Source of the DNA: Pseudoselenomonas ruminantium
GTDB lineage: Bacteria; Bacillota; Negativicutes; Selenomonadales; Selenomonadaceae
Assembly (NCBI RefSeq): GCF_900113715.1
Contig: NZ_FOQK01000024.1
Span: 14,561 to 50,080, forward strand
Reading direction: 5' to 3'
Length of the DNA: 35,520 nt
Part shown: one piece after another, positions 25,240 to 34,710 of the stretch
Position numbering within the stretch: position 1 is the first letter of the stretch
Layout of the letters: each line of letters opens with the position of its first letter
Made by a program: the position numbers and the translations under genes
The notes under the pieces: model-generated
Told to the model about the DNA's origin: nothing
Databases searched by the model: none
Seen by the model: the letters and a program-made list of their open reading frames with translations, nothing else

Positions 25240-26898
25240 ATGAGAATAGGAAAAAATAGGATTTTTGCAAGCGCGGTGGCAGCAGGCCTGTTTGTAGTCA
25301 GCAGTCATGGCTATGCAGCCAGTCTGACCCAGGCACCGGAACCTGTGGCAGGTGCCTATGTGGATATGTATCGGCAGTCGGTCCCGAAAGGAACACCAGC
25401 TGCCGGTAATCCCGTGGGAAGGATTTTATTGCATTTCCTTGATTATTGGCAGCCAGGAGAAAATGGGCAGCCGGGAAAAGAACTGGCTCCAAAAGTTCTG
25501 CAATATGATTTGGCATGCATACGCTGGTTCAGCAGCCATCGCACAGCGGAACAGGAGCAAGAGGATGTGTATTATGCCCATAATCCAACGGATTCGGTTA
25601 GAGTGAAGGGGCTTGGAAGTGATGAAGCGGCTTACCAGGCTGCCGGTGAAAAGGTGGCACATATTGCGCAGCTGGGCGAGTTGATGGCGAAGTTTGATAC
25701 GGAAGGATTGGCTCGGACGAAGATGGCTTTCCGTTATCCGCGGCCTTTCCGCCTGGATGATTGCATACTACTGAATCCGCAATTGGCAGAAAATGCGAGA
25801 GCGCACAAACCGGAAACGGATTTTGGCTTTTCGAGTGGTCATACCTTCCGGGGCTATATGGCGGCTTTGGGCTATGCCTACGTATTTCCTGAACGCTATC
25901 AGGCTTTTCTGAAGGTGGCATCGGATATTGGCTTCAGCCGCAACCGGGCGGGGATGCATAACTGTCTGGATGTTATGGGCGGTCGAATGGTAGGGACGGC
26001 AACTGCGGCAGCCATGTTCTGTGATCCGGAAAACCGCCAACTGTTACTGGAGGCGCGGACTGAAGGAGATGTGTTTCTGTGGTCACTGGAGAACAAAAAT
26101 AAAACGGTCGTGACTGATGCGGACGAACGCGCTTATGAGGAGCGTCTGACCTACGGATTCGCACCAGTGGGAGCTGTAAATCAGCCCATGCGGGTGCCGA
26201 AAGGCGCCGAGGTTCTGCTTGAGACACGTTTCCCGTATCTTTCAGCGGAGGCGCGGCGGTTAGTGCTGGCAACTACCGGCCTGCCTTCCGGTTACCCGTT
26301 GCTCGATGATGAAGAAGGCTGGGGGCGGCTTAACCTTTGGCGGGCAGCCGATGGCTTTGGAGCACTGCCGTCCGATGTTCGGGTTACGATGAGGGCTGAA
26401 AATCAGGGTTTTTCTGCGCGCGATTGCTGGCGCAATGATATCCATGGCGAGGGACAGTTGGTCAAAGCCGGTGATGGTGTGCTGGTACTGTCCGGAGCTA
26501 ATAGCTATACGGGGGGCACCCGGATTGAAGGTGGCTCCATCTGGGCAGAAAACCGTACAGCGCTGGGAGCTGGCAAGGCCGAGGTTTCGGCAGGCAAATT
26601 ATATGAGAACACGGAAGGTCCGTTAGAACTAGCTGGTCTGCATATGGAGAAGAAAAGCGAGTTGGTATTAACTGTCCGTAAGCCGGCAGATATCGTTTGC
26701 ATAAATGGAGCGGCAAAATTCACCGGTACATTGCTGGTAAAACTCGCAGCTGACTGGAAACCACAGACACAGCCGTTGATTCAATGTAACGATTCGCATA
26801 GGGGAGATTTTGTCCAGGTAAGACTGGAAGGCGTACCTGACGGGGTGAAGGTGCGGACGTTATGGCAGGGTAAACAGTTCTTGCTTAAAGTGGATTAA
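25240..26898 (+). CDS. Exported PAP2/class A acid phosphatase with autotransporter-type repeat
   Basis: A 552-aa protein with a signal peptide (ending near YAA-27). All three PAP2 phosphatase motifs are complete: KMAFRYPRP (K-x6-RP, about 160), SSGHT (about 199) and SRNRAGMHNCLD (SR-x5-H-x3-D, about 233). The C-terminal third has a passenger-associated beta-strand repeat (LVLSGANSYTGGTRIEGGSI, about 415-435) but no beta-barrel. It probably removes phosphate from a small phosphoester in the periplasm or at the surface; the substrate is unknown. The ATG follows AGGAAGG. Fusion of PAP2 to this repeat without a translocator is unusual. Confidence 0.85.
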   Translation: MRIGKNRIFASAVAAGLFVVSSHGYAASLTQAPEPVAGAYVDMYRQSVPKGTPAAGNPVGRILLHFLDYWQPGENGQPGKELAPKVLQYDLACIRWFSSHRTAEQEQEDVYYAHNPTDSVRVKGLGSDEAAYQAAGEKVAHIAQLGELMAKFDTEGLARTKMAFRYPRPFRLDDCILLNPQLAENARAHKPETDFGFSSGHTFRGYMAALGYAYVFPERYQAFLKVASDIGFSRNRAGMHNCLDVMGGRMVGTATAAAMFCDPENRQLLLEARTEGDVFLWSLENKNKTVVTDADERAYEERLTYGFAPVGAVNQPMRVPKGAEVLLETRFPYLSAEARRLVLATTGLPSGYPLLDDEEGWGRLNLWRAADGFGALPSDVRVTMRAENQGFSARDCWRNDIHGEGQLVKAGDGVLVLSGANSYTGGTRIEGGSIWAENRTALGAGKAEVSAGKLYENTEGPLELAGLHMEKKSELVLTVRKPADIVCINGAAKFTGTLLVKLAADWKPQTQPLIQCNDSHRGDFVQVRLEGVPDGVKVRTLWQGKQFLLKVD

Positions 26899-26959
26899 GT
26901 TTTTTAGAGGAAAGGAACTTCTGTCGCTTTATGCGTACTGTGGCGAAGGGATGTACATA

Positions 26960-28183
26960 ATGAGAAAACATTGTTTGTGTATGTTGTTTATCATCGTATG
27001 TTTCTTGCTAGGTCAGAGTACCTTGGCAATCGGTGCTGCCGTTATTCCCGGGGATGCTCGGTCAGAGGAATATTTGCCACTGCTCGCAGGCAAGCGGGTG
27101 GCGTTATTTTGTAACCATACAGCCAAAATCGGCGAAGAACATCTTTTAGATTTGCTCTTGAAGGATGGCCAGCAGGTGACAGCCCTTTTTTCTCCGGAGC
27201 ATGGAATCCGCGGGGATATTCCGGCGGGGGATTCCGTAGATAGTAGTACGGATTCAAAAACAGGGATTCCTATCCTGTCGCTTTACAATGGAGACACCGT
27301 TATCCCCGCTGAGAAAGATATGTCAAAATTCGATGTGCTGGTCATTGATATTCAGGATGTGGGGCTGAGATATTACACTTATTATATAACCGTCTGCGAT
27401 CTCATTGAGGCTTGCTCTATTTATGATAAAGCGGTCATTTTGCTGGATAGGCCGAATCCCAATGGGCATTATGTAGAGGGGCCGTTGCTGGATATGAGCC
27501 TGAGAAGTCATGTCGGACGGCTCCCTATACCCACGGTACATGGTATGACATTGGGGGAACTTATGAACATGGCTATCGGCGAAGGTTGGCTGAACCTTAG
27601 CAATAAGCTAAAATTTACTGTGATTCCCTGCCTGAACTATAATCACCGGACAGCTTACACGCTGCCGGTGCCGCCATCCCCGAACCTTCCCAATATGAAG
27701 TCCATCTATCTCTACGCCTCACTTTGTCCCTTCGAGGGCACGACGGTAAGTGTCGGGCGGGGGACGGAGCATCCCTTCCAGTGTTTCGGTGCTCCGGAAC
27801 TGCAGGGGAAATACGGCTATAGCTTTACGCCCACCAGCATTAAAGCAGCACATTCTCCCTTACGGGAGGGAGAAGTCTGTTACGGTGTAGATTTCAGTCA
27901 GGAAAACGAGCTGAAATTGCGGGCGAAAGGTATGGATCTATCCTATGTGGTGGAGGCATATAAAATCTTCCACAGGCAGGGAGCGGGAGAAAAGTTTTTT
28001 ATGAAATTTAATTCCAAGAGGTTTGGCAGAGAGATGGTGTATTTTGATTTGCTCATGGGCCAAACCTATGTACGGGAGGCTATTATGGCCGGAAAGAGTG
28101 CCCAGGAAATCAGTGCTATGTGGCAGGACGATGTAAAGCGTTTCAAGGAACAGCGGCGTCCCTATCTATTGTACGCCGAATAA
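26960..28183 (+). CDS. namZ: NamZ-type exo-beta-N-acetylmuramidase (DUF1343)
   Basis: A 407-aa exported protein of the DUF1343 family, whose characterised B. subtilis member NamZ releases MurNAc from non-reducing ends of peptidoglycan fragments. It has a signal sequence (about 1-25), the conserved SPEHGIRGD block near 80, DIQDVGLRYYTY, LDRPNPNG and SVGRGTE..PFQ.FGAPEL. The length is normal. I prefer the ATG at 26960, nine bases after AAGGG, to the ATG at 26951, which abuts that site. It lies in a block with an amino-sugar PTS and a serine hydrolase, so wall salvage is the natural reading. Confidence 0.9.
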   Translation: MRKHCLCMLFIIVCFLLGQSTLAIGAAVIPGDARSEEYLPLLAGKRVALFCNHTAKIGEEHLLDLLLKDGQQVTALFSPEHGIRGDIPAGDSVDSSTDSKTGIPILSLYNGDTVIPAEKDMSKFDVLVIDIQDVGLRYYTYYITVCDLIEACSIYDKAVILLDRPNPNGHYVEGPLLDMSLRSHVGRLPIPTVHGMTLGELMNMAIGEGWLNLSNKLKFTVIPCLNYNHRTAYTLPVPPSPNLPNMKSIYLYASLCPFEGTTVSVGRGTEHPFQCFGAPELQGKYGYSFTPTSIKAAHSPLREGEVCYGVDFSQENELKLRAKGMDLSYVVEAYKIFHRQGAGEKFFMKFNSKRFGREMVYFDLLMGQTYVREAIMAGKSAQEISAMWQDDVKRFKEQRRPYLLYAE

Positions 28184-28276
28184 AATCATCCCCACTTTTT
28201 TTATGTGGTTCGACCATTCCATGCTGCCCCCAAACAGCGCAATCAGCCTTGGATTGTAGCCAAACTGCAGAAATAA

Positions 28277-28605
28277 CGAGGTTGTCAAGAAAATGGTATT
28301 GGCAAAGAAAAGGCGCGGGTTTTGGCGCATTGCATAGAGGAGTTGGGGGTAAATATTATCCGCCATGGCTTTAACGATGGCAAGCCTCACGCTATAGATG
28401 TACGTATTTTAGCCAAAGAGAAGGAAATCATTCTGCGGATAAGGGATGATTGCCGCCCCTTTAACCCTGTCAATTATTACAGAATATATGAACATGAGAT
28501 GACAATTGGGAAAAAAATATAGGCCTCCGCATGGTCATAAAGATGACCAAAAGCATCAAATATGTGAGCACAATGGGAACAAATAATCTGGTTATAAAGA
28601 TTTAG
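28277..28605 (+). pseudogene. Remnant of an HATPase_c (anti-sigma/regulator kinase-like) domain, frameshifted
   Basis: From 28277 one frame reads as a histidine-kinase-like ATPase fold: ENGIGKEKARVLAHCIEELG, NIIRHGF, then RIRDDCRPFNP. After a run of seven A (28511-28517) it reaches a stop. The next frame continues with IGLRMVIKMTKSIKYVST and ends at 28603-28605, a typical end for this domain. One extra A would restore the frame. Upstream, an in-frame stop (28274-28276) and no start show loss of the N-terminal part. The rest of the gap to 28772 holds only a 9-bp hairpin (28671-28679 with 28690-28698). Confidence 0.7.
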
Positions 28606-28772
28606 CAGAATCTTTATTTGAAAACGATTGTAATTTACTAATAAATATGTTGCTATGCATTTACGAGAAAAATCCTGCTAACATAAAAAAGCAGGATTAA
28701 AGTCATAAATAGCGAAGTATACCAACAGGTGATTTATATAACAAGTCGTTAAAAGGCAAGGAGGATATTGGC

Positions 28773-29438
28773 ATGCAAAAGAAGATTATGATGGCGGCAA
28801 CTATTGCAGCTTTGAGCTTTAGCTTTAGCTTTGGTGGTATGGCGCAGGCAGCGGTTAGTAAGGCGCCGCAGACAGCTGTGCAAAAAGCGGTACCAGGTCA
28901 GGATTCGAGTGAAGATAAAAAGCTGGCTTCGCAGCGTTTTGTCAGTTCAAAACTCATTCAGTCAAAACTTGACTATCAGATTTGCCTGCCGCGCTGGTAT
29001 GATTCCGGAAAAAGCTATCCGCTGATTATTGTCATCAATGATGTGAATGGGGAAACCGACGGCAAGGCTTTACTGAAACAGCCGGATGGTGTCAGCGCCT
29101 GGGTGGATGAACTGGAAAGGAAGCAGCAGTATGCTATCGTTCTGACGGTTCAATCAACGAAAGACTTTGAGGCGCGTGTCGGTCGTCTTTCTAATACTGA
29201 GGGTATGAATATTCTGCGCTCATTGCTGCAGGATGTGCGTCAGAACTATGCGGTCAACAAGAATGCCATTTATGGCATTGGCGAGAATAGAGGGGCCTGG
29301 GCCATACAGCTTATTAGCGAGGAGCTGCCCGGCTATTTCAAAGCAACCTATCTCGATGAAAAGACCGCCGACGGGAAAGCAGATAACAAAGCTATTCATG
29401 ACTGGTTGATGAAAGAAATGGCAGCACAAGCCAAATAA
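28773..29438 (+). CDS. Exported esterase-like alpha/beta-fold protein lacking the nucleophile serine
   Basis: A 221-aa protein with a signal peptide (cleavage near AQA-27). It resembles the esterase/PHB-depolymerase-like hydrolases: SKLDYQICLPRWYDSGKSYP then LIIVINDVNG (oxyanion strand). The nucleophile elbow normally GxSxG reads GENRG (170-174), with Asn in place of Ser. It is therefore probably non-catalytic, perhaps binding. The ATG follows AAGGAGG. It sits between the decayed ATPase gene and the autotransporter; no operon partner is evident. Confidence 0.65.
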   Translation: MQKKIMMAATIAALSFSFSFGGMAQAAVSKAPQTAVQKAVPGQDSSEDKKLASQRFVSSKLIQSKLDYQICLPRWYDSGKSYPLIIVINDVNGETDGKALLKQPDGVSAWVDELERKQQYAIVLTVQSTKDFEARVGRLSNTEGMNILRSLLQDVRQNYAVNKNAIYGIGENRGAWAIQLISEELPGYFKATYLDEKTADGKADNKAIHDWLMKEMAAQAK

Positions 29439-29448
29439 GCAAACAAGT

Positions 29449-29491
29449 CGCTGAATTAACGGGCTGTATGTCCGTTTAGTTCAGCGGTTTT
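29449..29491 (+). terminator. Imperfect hairpin terminator, related to the one at 34.64 kb
   Basis: The arms 29449-29462 and 29472-29486 pair with one bulge or mismatch, followed by TTTTACTTT. The stem sequence GCTGAATTAACGGG is nearly identical to the left arm of the terminator at 34639-34694. Confidence 0.65.
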
Positions 29492-29614
29492 ACTTTGCCA
29501 TCATGAGATTTTTCGGTTCACAAAAGGAAATGTCTTAAATTTATCGAACTTATATAGATACACACTTTTTTATAGTGAACATATTGGGATATTGGTTGAA
29601 CAGGGAATAAAAAG

Positions 29615-32600
29615 ATGAAAAAGAAAAATTTCAAGTCGGAGGGGAAACTGGCATATTATATAGCCGCTGCTTTGCTTACGTCGGTATGCTTGGGGGTAAA
29701 TGCGCCTGCTTATGCGGCCGAGGCTGATTTCCAGACAGATGAGTATAAAGCCAGCAATGGGCTGGAGCTTATCAACGCCGCCACGGCGTACAACAAGGGT
29801 TATAGCGGCAAGGGAATTACTCTTGGCGTATGCGATTCACCGACAAATTTTGCCCATCCGGAATTTTCTTCGAAAAATCTTGCCCGGATGATTCGGGATT
29901 CCTGGATGGTCGGGGGAAAGCCGGGCGTATATGATTGGGACGTCTTAAGACATGGCACCCATGTAGCGGGCATTGTGGGAGCGAGCAAGAACGGTGTTAG
30001 CATGCATGGCGTAGCTTATAATGCCGACCTGGTCGGTGTGCCTGCAGGATATGACCTGACGGCAAGAGGGTCCACAGACTTCAGCGATCCTTTTGCGCCC
30101 TTCTACGCAAGAGATAATGTCAAAGTCATCAACAATTCCTGGACAGATCCGGTGTATTTTGATGAAGTCCTTAGCGGGAGTGTACCCGAAATGCTAAATA
30201 ACGCCAACAGTTTAGATGATTTTTCAGAAAAATTCATGGCCTATTTAGCGGAGTTTGACACGAGTCATAGTAAGCAGGTAGCGGCTTTAGGGGATGCTAC
30301 TGCACGTGGCAAGCTGCTCGTTTTTGCCGCGGGCAATGCAGGCCATCCCACACCGTCAATTCAGTCAATGTCTGGCTGGTTTTATGATGCTGCGCAAACG
30401 AACTTAATCAATGTCACGGCGCTCAACAATAATTTTGACAACTATAGTAATGGGATTTTTTACAGAAACGGCATGACGCGTCAGGCTGATGGTACCATAA
30501 GCGGCAATTGGCTGATGACCTTTTTCTCTGACGGCGCGAAATATGCGGAAGAATATACCTTAGCGGCACCGGGCAGTAATATTTTGTCCACCAATGCCAA
30601 CTTTGCCGCCGAGCCAGTAAAATACATATATGATTCGGGCACCAGTATGGCGGCACCCTTTGTAACGGGAACTGCAGGCCTGGTGCAGGAAGCCTTTCCC
30701 TACATGAGTGGCAAGGAAATTGCCGATACGCTGCTGTCCACTGCCAACAATAATATTACGGTGAATAAAGGTTATTTCGTGACGCGTCAGAATGATAACG
30801 GTAGGTTAAACTACAATGTATTTTACTTTGACGGCAACCCTCGCACCGCCGAACAGATTCAAAGCGATATTAACGCCTATTATGCTGATGACTTGCCCTA
30901 TGGATATACCCAGCCTGACTATGCGCCGATTGCTTATTACAACGTGCCGTTACAGGCCTTTATCGGTCAGGGCGTGGTAGATGCGGGCAAAGCGGTAAAC
31001 GGGCCTGGGGCGCTCAATGCCCGGCGGCTTGCGCCTACGGATGTTACGGATGCTTATTCTGCCGACAACAGCCGCACTGTTATGTACCCCATTGATACGA
31101 AAGGTTATGATTCCACCTGGTCAAATGACATCAAAGAAATCAAGGTGGGCAAGATTGTCGCTGACAGTACGGAGGCAGACTTGAGGGAACGTTACAATTA
31201 CTATAATACCAATTGGATTTCCAATGATAACGCACCTTCAGGAGCTGCGCTATTAACCAAATTGTATGTGGAAGCGTATAACACCAATGTGGAAAATAGC
31301 GGTATGGAGGGACTGCATGTCGGTCTTATTAAAAGCGGCGCGGGGCGTTTGTCTCTGACCGGGAACAACACTTACGCAGGGGCGAGCGTGGCCAAAGGGG
31401 GAATACTTTCCATTGACGGCTCGGTGGCAGGTGATGCTTACAGTGTAGATAACGGCACCATTGCCGGGCGCGGCACTATCGGCGGCACGCTGTACAACCG
31501 TAATATCGCCGGAGCTGGGGACGCTACGGGCACTGGTAATCTCACCATGAAAAATCTCGTCAGCACGGGAACGCTCGTTTCTCATGTGACGGTTGGCGAA
31601 AGCCCTCGCTTTATCGTGCAGGATACGGCAGACATAACGGGCAGCAAGGTGCTGCTAAATAACGCGCTCCCCGGTGAGAATCGTGAGGTACTGACGGCGG
31701 GAACGGTGCAGGGAAATGTTACCAACACGGCTGATAAACCGCAGGCAACTACGGGGATGCTTAGTACCTACGCCCAAGCGGCGGGCAATACATTGACGGC
31801 AACGGCGATTGCTGCCAATAATCTTGGAAATGTTGACGGACAGCAGACCGAAACCTATCAGGCCATGAACCGCGTGTATCAAAATTTGCCTGATGCCCGG
31901 CGCGAAGAAATGCGAGCTCTTTATAACTTAGCGTCTGACAGCGCCAAAGAGGCCCTGACGGATATCGGTTCATCAAGGGCAGGTGAAACTCTCAGCGTCG
32001 TGCAGACGAATACGCTGGTTTCCCATGTCATTTCTGACAGGTTGAATACGGCTTTTTCCATGGAGCCGGTCAACGTGCGTATCCGCGGCAATAACCTGGC
32101 TGACGGTGGCCGGGACAATGGTATAGATGTACCGGTGAAACTGCCCGTTGCTACCGAAAATGGGGCATGGGTAAAATTCATCAAAAACTGGGGCGACCTA
32201 AAAGGTGGGGCAAATTACCACGGCAGCGCCATTTCCGGCGGTTATGACAAAGCCTTCGGGAAAAATACGCGCGGTGGTCTGTTTGTGGCGTACAATACGC
32301 TGAATCTGGGCAAAGATACATCAGCTTCAAATATCTACGACACCCGTATTGGTATTTATGGCGGTTATCACAAGGGCGCAAGAGATGCTTACTGGTATGC
32401 TGATTACGGCTGGCAGCGGAACAGCCTGCGCCGTGGACTGTCTCATTTGGGAATAGAGACGATGGCCGATTATCGCAGCTATATTGCCGAAATCGGCGGC
32501 GAATATAAATATGACCTGCATGCCGAAGATGGCAAGATTTGGCATGTCAGCCCCTACGTCAATACGCAGCTTTCGTATATGCGGCAGGATGGTTACAATG

Positions 32601-32953
32601 AGCAGGGGGCAGGCGTATTCAATCAGCAGGTTTCCGCTAAAAGCAATATTTATTTTGCCATGGGGATGGGCGTAGAGTGGAAACGCTATTTGGGTGCGGG
32701 CAGCTACTCTATGCGTCTGGGGGTAAAACATGCTTTTAGCGGTGCTGACCCGAATCTGAAGTTCAACTACGAAGGCGACAATGGACGCAGTTATACACTT
32801 AACAACAATCAGGATAAGACGCATGTCATTTTGGGCATATCTGGCGAAACTGAATTTACCAAAGGCTGGCAGGCTGGCGGCGATATCAGGCTGCAAAAAG
32901 GGGCACATGATAAAGATTTAGCTGCCAGCATTATGTTACGCCGTGTTTGGTAA
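29615..32953 (+). CDS. Subtilisin-like autotransporter protease
   Basis: A 1112-aa surface protease. It has a signal peptide (ending near AYAA-35) and an S8 peptidase domain (about 45-400). The triad is Asp74 (VCDSP), His113 (HGTHVAGI) and Ser344 (GTSMAAP), with the oxyanion Asn in AAGN. A passenger beta-helix region has an autotransporter repeat (about 570-600, GAGRLSLTGNNTYAG). A C-terminal beta-barrel (about 845-1112) ends in an aromatic residue (RVW), as required for outer-membrane insertion. The ATG has a weak AGGGA site. The architecture is that of type Va serine-protease autotransporters, so the cell has an outer membrane. Confidence 0.93.
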   Translation: MKKKNFKSEGKLAYYIAAALLTSVCLGVNAPAYAAEADFQTDEYKASNGLELINAATAYNKGYSGKGITLGVCDSPTNFAHPEFSSKNLARMIRDSWMVGGKPGVYDWDVLRHGTHVAGIVGASKNGVSMHGVAYNADLVGVPAGYDLTARGSTDFSDPFAPFYARDNVKVINNSWTDPVYFDEVLSGSVPEMLNNANSLDDFSEKFMAYLAEFDTSHSKQVAALGDATARGKLLVFAAGNAGHPTPSIQSMSGWFYDAAQTNLINVTALNNNFDNYSNGIFYRNGMTRQADGTISGNWLMTFFSDGAKYAEEYTLAAPGSNILSTNANFAAEPVKYIYDSGTSMAAPFVTGTAGLVQEAFPYMSGKEIADTLLSTANNNITVNKGYFVTRQNDNGRLNYNVFYFDGNPRTAEQIQSDINAYYADDLPYGYTQPDYAPIAYYNVPLQAFIGQGVVDAGKAVNGPGALNARRLAPTDVTDAYSADNSRTVMYPIDTKGYDSTWSNDIKEIKVGKIVADSTEADLRERYNYYNTNWISNDNAPSGAALLTKLYVEAYNTNVENSGMEGLHVGLIKSGAGRLSLTGNNTYAGASVAKGGILSIDGSVAGDAYSVDNGTIAGRGTIGGTLYNRNIAGAGDATGTGNLTMKNLVSTGTLVSHVTVGESPRFIVQDTADITGSKVLLNNALPGENREVLTAGTVQGNVTNTADKPQATTGMLSTYAQAAGNTLTATAIAANNLGNVDGQQTETYQAMNRVYQNLPDARREEMRALYNLASDSAKEALTDIGSSRAGETLSVVQTNTLVSHVISDRLNTAFSMEPVNVRIRGNNLADGGRDNGIDVPVKLPVATENGAWVKFIKNWGDLKGGANYHGSAISGGYDKAFGKNTRGGLFVAYNTLNLGKDTSASNIYDTRIGIYGGYHKGARDAYWYADYGWQRNSLRRGLSHLGIETMADYRSYIAEIGGEYKYDLHAEDGKIWHVSPYVNTQLSYMRQDGYNEQGAGVFNQQVSAKSNIYFAMGMGVEWKRYLGAGSYSMRLGVKHAFSGADPNLKFNYEGDNGRSYTLNNNQDKTHVILGISGETEFTKGWQAGGDIRLQKGAHDKDLAASIMLRRVW

Positions 32954-32975
32954 TCAAATCGAAGAAATGGATGCG

Positions 32976-33004
32976 CAAACGTTCACGAACTATGGTGACG
33001 TTTG
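32976..33004 (+). terminator. Hairpin after the autotransporter gene
   Basis: The arms 32976-32986 and 32995-33004 pair over 10 bp with one bulged T and an 8-base loop. There is no T run, so it may be an mRNA 3' stabilising structure and not a terminator. Confidence 0.4.
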
Positions 33005-33046
33005 AAGAAATATGAACAAGAACATGAAATGAGGTGAGTTGAATCG

Positions 33047-34633
33047 TTGAAAAGAATATTTATGCTCGTATTGGCTGCCCTTTTATTGCCCTGGTGCTCT
33101 GCTCAGGCGGGAGGCAGGATACTGTTTATTCCTCATGATGACAGGCCGATTTCCTATCATCAGACAGTAGAAGTGGTGGAGGCAGCCGGTTATGAGCTGG
33201 TGTTGCCGCCCAAGGAGCTTTTGAGTAATGCTACCAACATGGGGCATCCGCAGGAACTATGGCAATGGCTGCGGGAAAATGCACCCAAAGCAAAGTCGGC
33301 TATAATAGCGTCGGATTCTATGCTTTATGGGGGGCTGATACCTTCGCGAAAGCACGAGGTCAGTCAGGCAGAGATTACTGAACGCTTGGAGAATTTTAAA
33401 CGGCTGCGGCAGGATAATCCCCAGCTGCGTATCTATGTCTTTGATTCGCTTATGCGCACACCGTATCAGGGGTGGGCAGGCAATATCGAGGAGCCTGCTT
33501 ATTATGAGCAGTACGGTGCGGCTATCTTTCAGTACACCAGTCTGCTGGACAAGAGGGAGATAGCTAAGCTTTCCGTTGCAGAAAAAAGGAATCTGCAGGC
33601 ATATGAAAAAGCTATCCCGCAGGAGTGTCAAAAGGATTGGTTTGGCAGACGAGCAAAAAATCTGGCTGCTACCAAAGCGTTGATGGATATGGCGGTATTG
33701 GGGACTATCGACTATCTGATCTTGGGAAGAGATGACAATGCCCCTTTGTGTCAAACGCATCGGGAAAATCGGGAGATTTTGGCTTATGCAGAGCAGAAGA
33801 ATTTGCCCAAGAGCAAATTTCAATCCATGCCGGGGATTGATGAATTCAACATTTTGCTTCTGAATCGGGCCATCAATGATATGACGTGGAATATTCCCTT
33901 TGTTTGTGTTCGCTATTCGCCGGGCAAGGGCGGGGATACCGTTCCAGATTTTTCCGATGAGAAGATTTCCAAATCGGTAGAAGCAGCGCTGAATATTGCC
34001 GGGGGGCTGCAGGTGAGAACTCCCAAGCGGGCAGACCTGCTGCTGCTTGTCAATACGGAGGAAAAAGGCAGAACCATTGAAACCCATAACGGCTTACCTA
34101 CGGAGGCGGATTTTGTGCCGGATTTGAAGGCGGATAAAGGTACAGAAGCTTTCGCCAAAATGGTTGAAGATGCTGTAAATGCCGGCTATCCTGTGGGGGT
34201 GGCGGACATAAAGTATGCCAACGGCGCAGACAATGCCCTGGTGAATATTTTGGAACAAAAGAAGCTGCTGTTCAAGCTCAAGACATATTCCGGCTGGAAC
34301 ACGGCCACCAATTCAACGGGCTTTGCGCTGGGCACGGGGATGCTGGCGGGGAAAATGACCAACGCTGCCAAGGATTACCTGCTGGCGGTGCGCTATCTGG
34401 ATGATTGGGCGTATCAGGCCAATGTGCGCGCACATGTGGGCACGGAACTGGTGAGAACTTTCGGCAGTTACAAGTATTACTACAATCTGGATGACAAGCT
34501 CGCTTTTGCGGAAAAGCGCAACACGGAGCTTATGCGGGATTTTGCCAGAAAACATATGCCCAATATTTCTGCAGATTTTACCGTCAAGAACCCATGGCTT
34601 AGGATGTTCGAATGTGATGTGGTCTTTCGATAA
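33047..34633 (+). CDS. Exported DUF4127 family protein
   Basis: A 528-aa protein of the DUF4127 family. It has a signal peptide (ending near AQA-22) and the family start ILFIPHDDRPISY. SNATNMG, ASDSMLYGGLIPSR, LGRDDNAPL and the C-terminal NVRAHVGTE follow. The biochemical role is unknown to me. The start is a TTG with GAGGTGAG upstream; an in-frame ATG five codons later would shorten the leader. The flanking serine hydrolase and nearby NamZ suggest a role in envelope carbohydrate or muropeptide processing, which is inference. Confidence 0.8.
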   Translation: MKRIFMLVLAALLLPWCSAQAGGRILFIPHDDRPISYHQTVEVVEAAGYELVLPPKELLSNATNMGHPQELWQWLRENAPKAKSAIIASDSMLYGGLIPSRKHEVSQAEITERLENFKRLRQDNPQLRIYVFDSLMRTPYQGWAGNIEEPAYYEQYGAAIFQYTSLLDKREIAKLSVAEKRNLQAYEKAIPQECQKDWFGRRAKNLAATKALMDMAVLGTIDYLILGRDDNAPLCQTHRENREILAYAEQKNLPKSKFQSMPGIDEFNILLLNRAINDMTWNIPFVCVRYSPGKGGDTVPDFSDEKISKSVEAALNIAGGLQVRTPKRADLLLLVNTEEKGRTIETHNGLPTEADFVPDLKADKGTEAFAKMVEDAVNAGYPVGVADIKYANGADNALVNILEQKKLLFKLKTYSGWNTATNSTGFALGTGMLAGKMTNAAKDYLLAVRYLDDWAYQANVRAHVGTELVRTFGSYKYYYNLDDKLAFAEKRNTELMRDFARKHMPNISADFTVKNPWLRMFECDVVFR

Positions 34634-34638
34634 ACAAA

Positions 34639-34694
34639 CGAAAAAGCCGCTGAATTGACGGGGTGTGTGCCCAGTTAATCCAGTGGCTTTTTCG
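34639..34694. terminator. Bidirectional hairpin terminator between convergent genes
   Basis: Long imperfect arms (cgaaaaagcc at the left, ggctttttcg at the right) form a stem with A and T tracts usable in both directions. It lies between the DUF4127 gene and the convergent serine hydrolase, and is related to the hairpin at 29449. Confidence 0.8.
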
Positions 34695-34710
34695 AGGTCA
34701 TTCGGTTTTA

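Noticed and set aside
28166-28390. Minus-strand open frame of 74 codons with protein-like text
   Set aside because: It overlaps the readable ATPase remnant on the plus strand, has no start with a good ribosome site and no recognised family; left as possible chance or a remnant.
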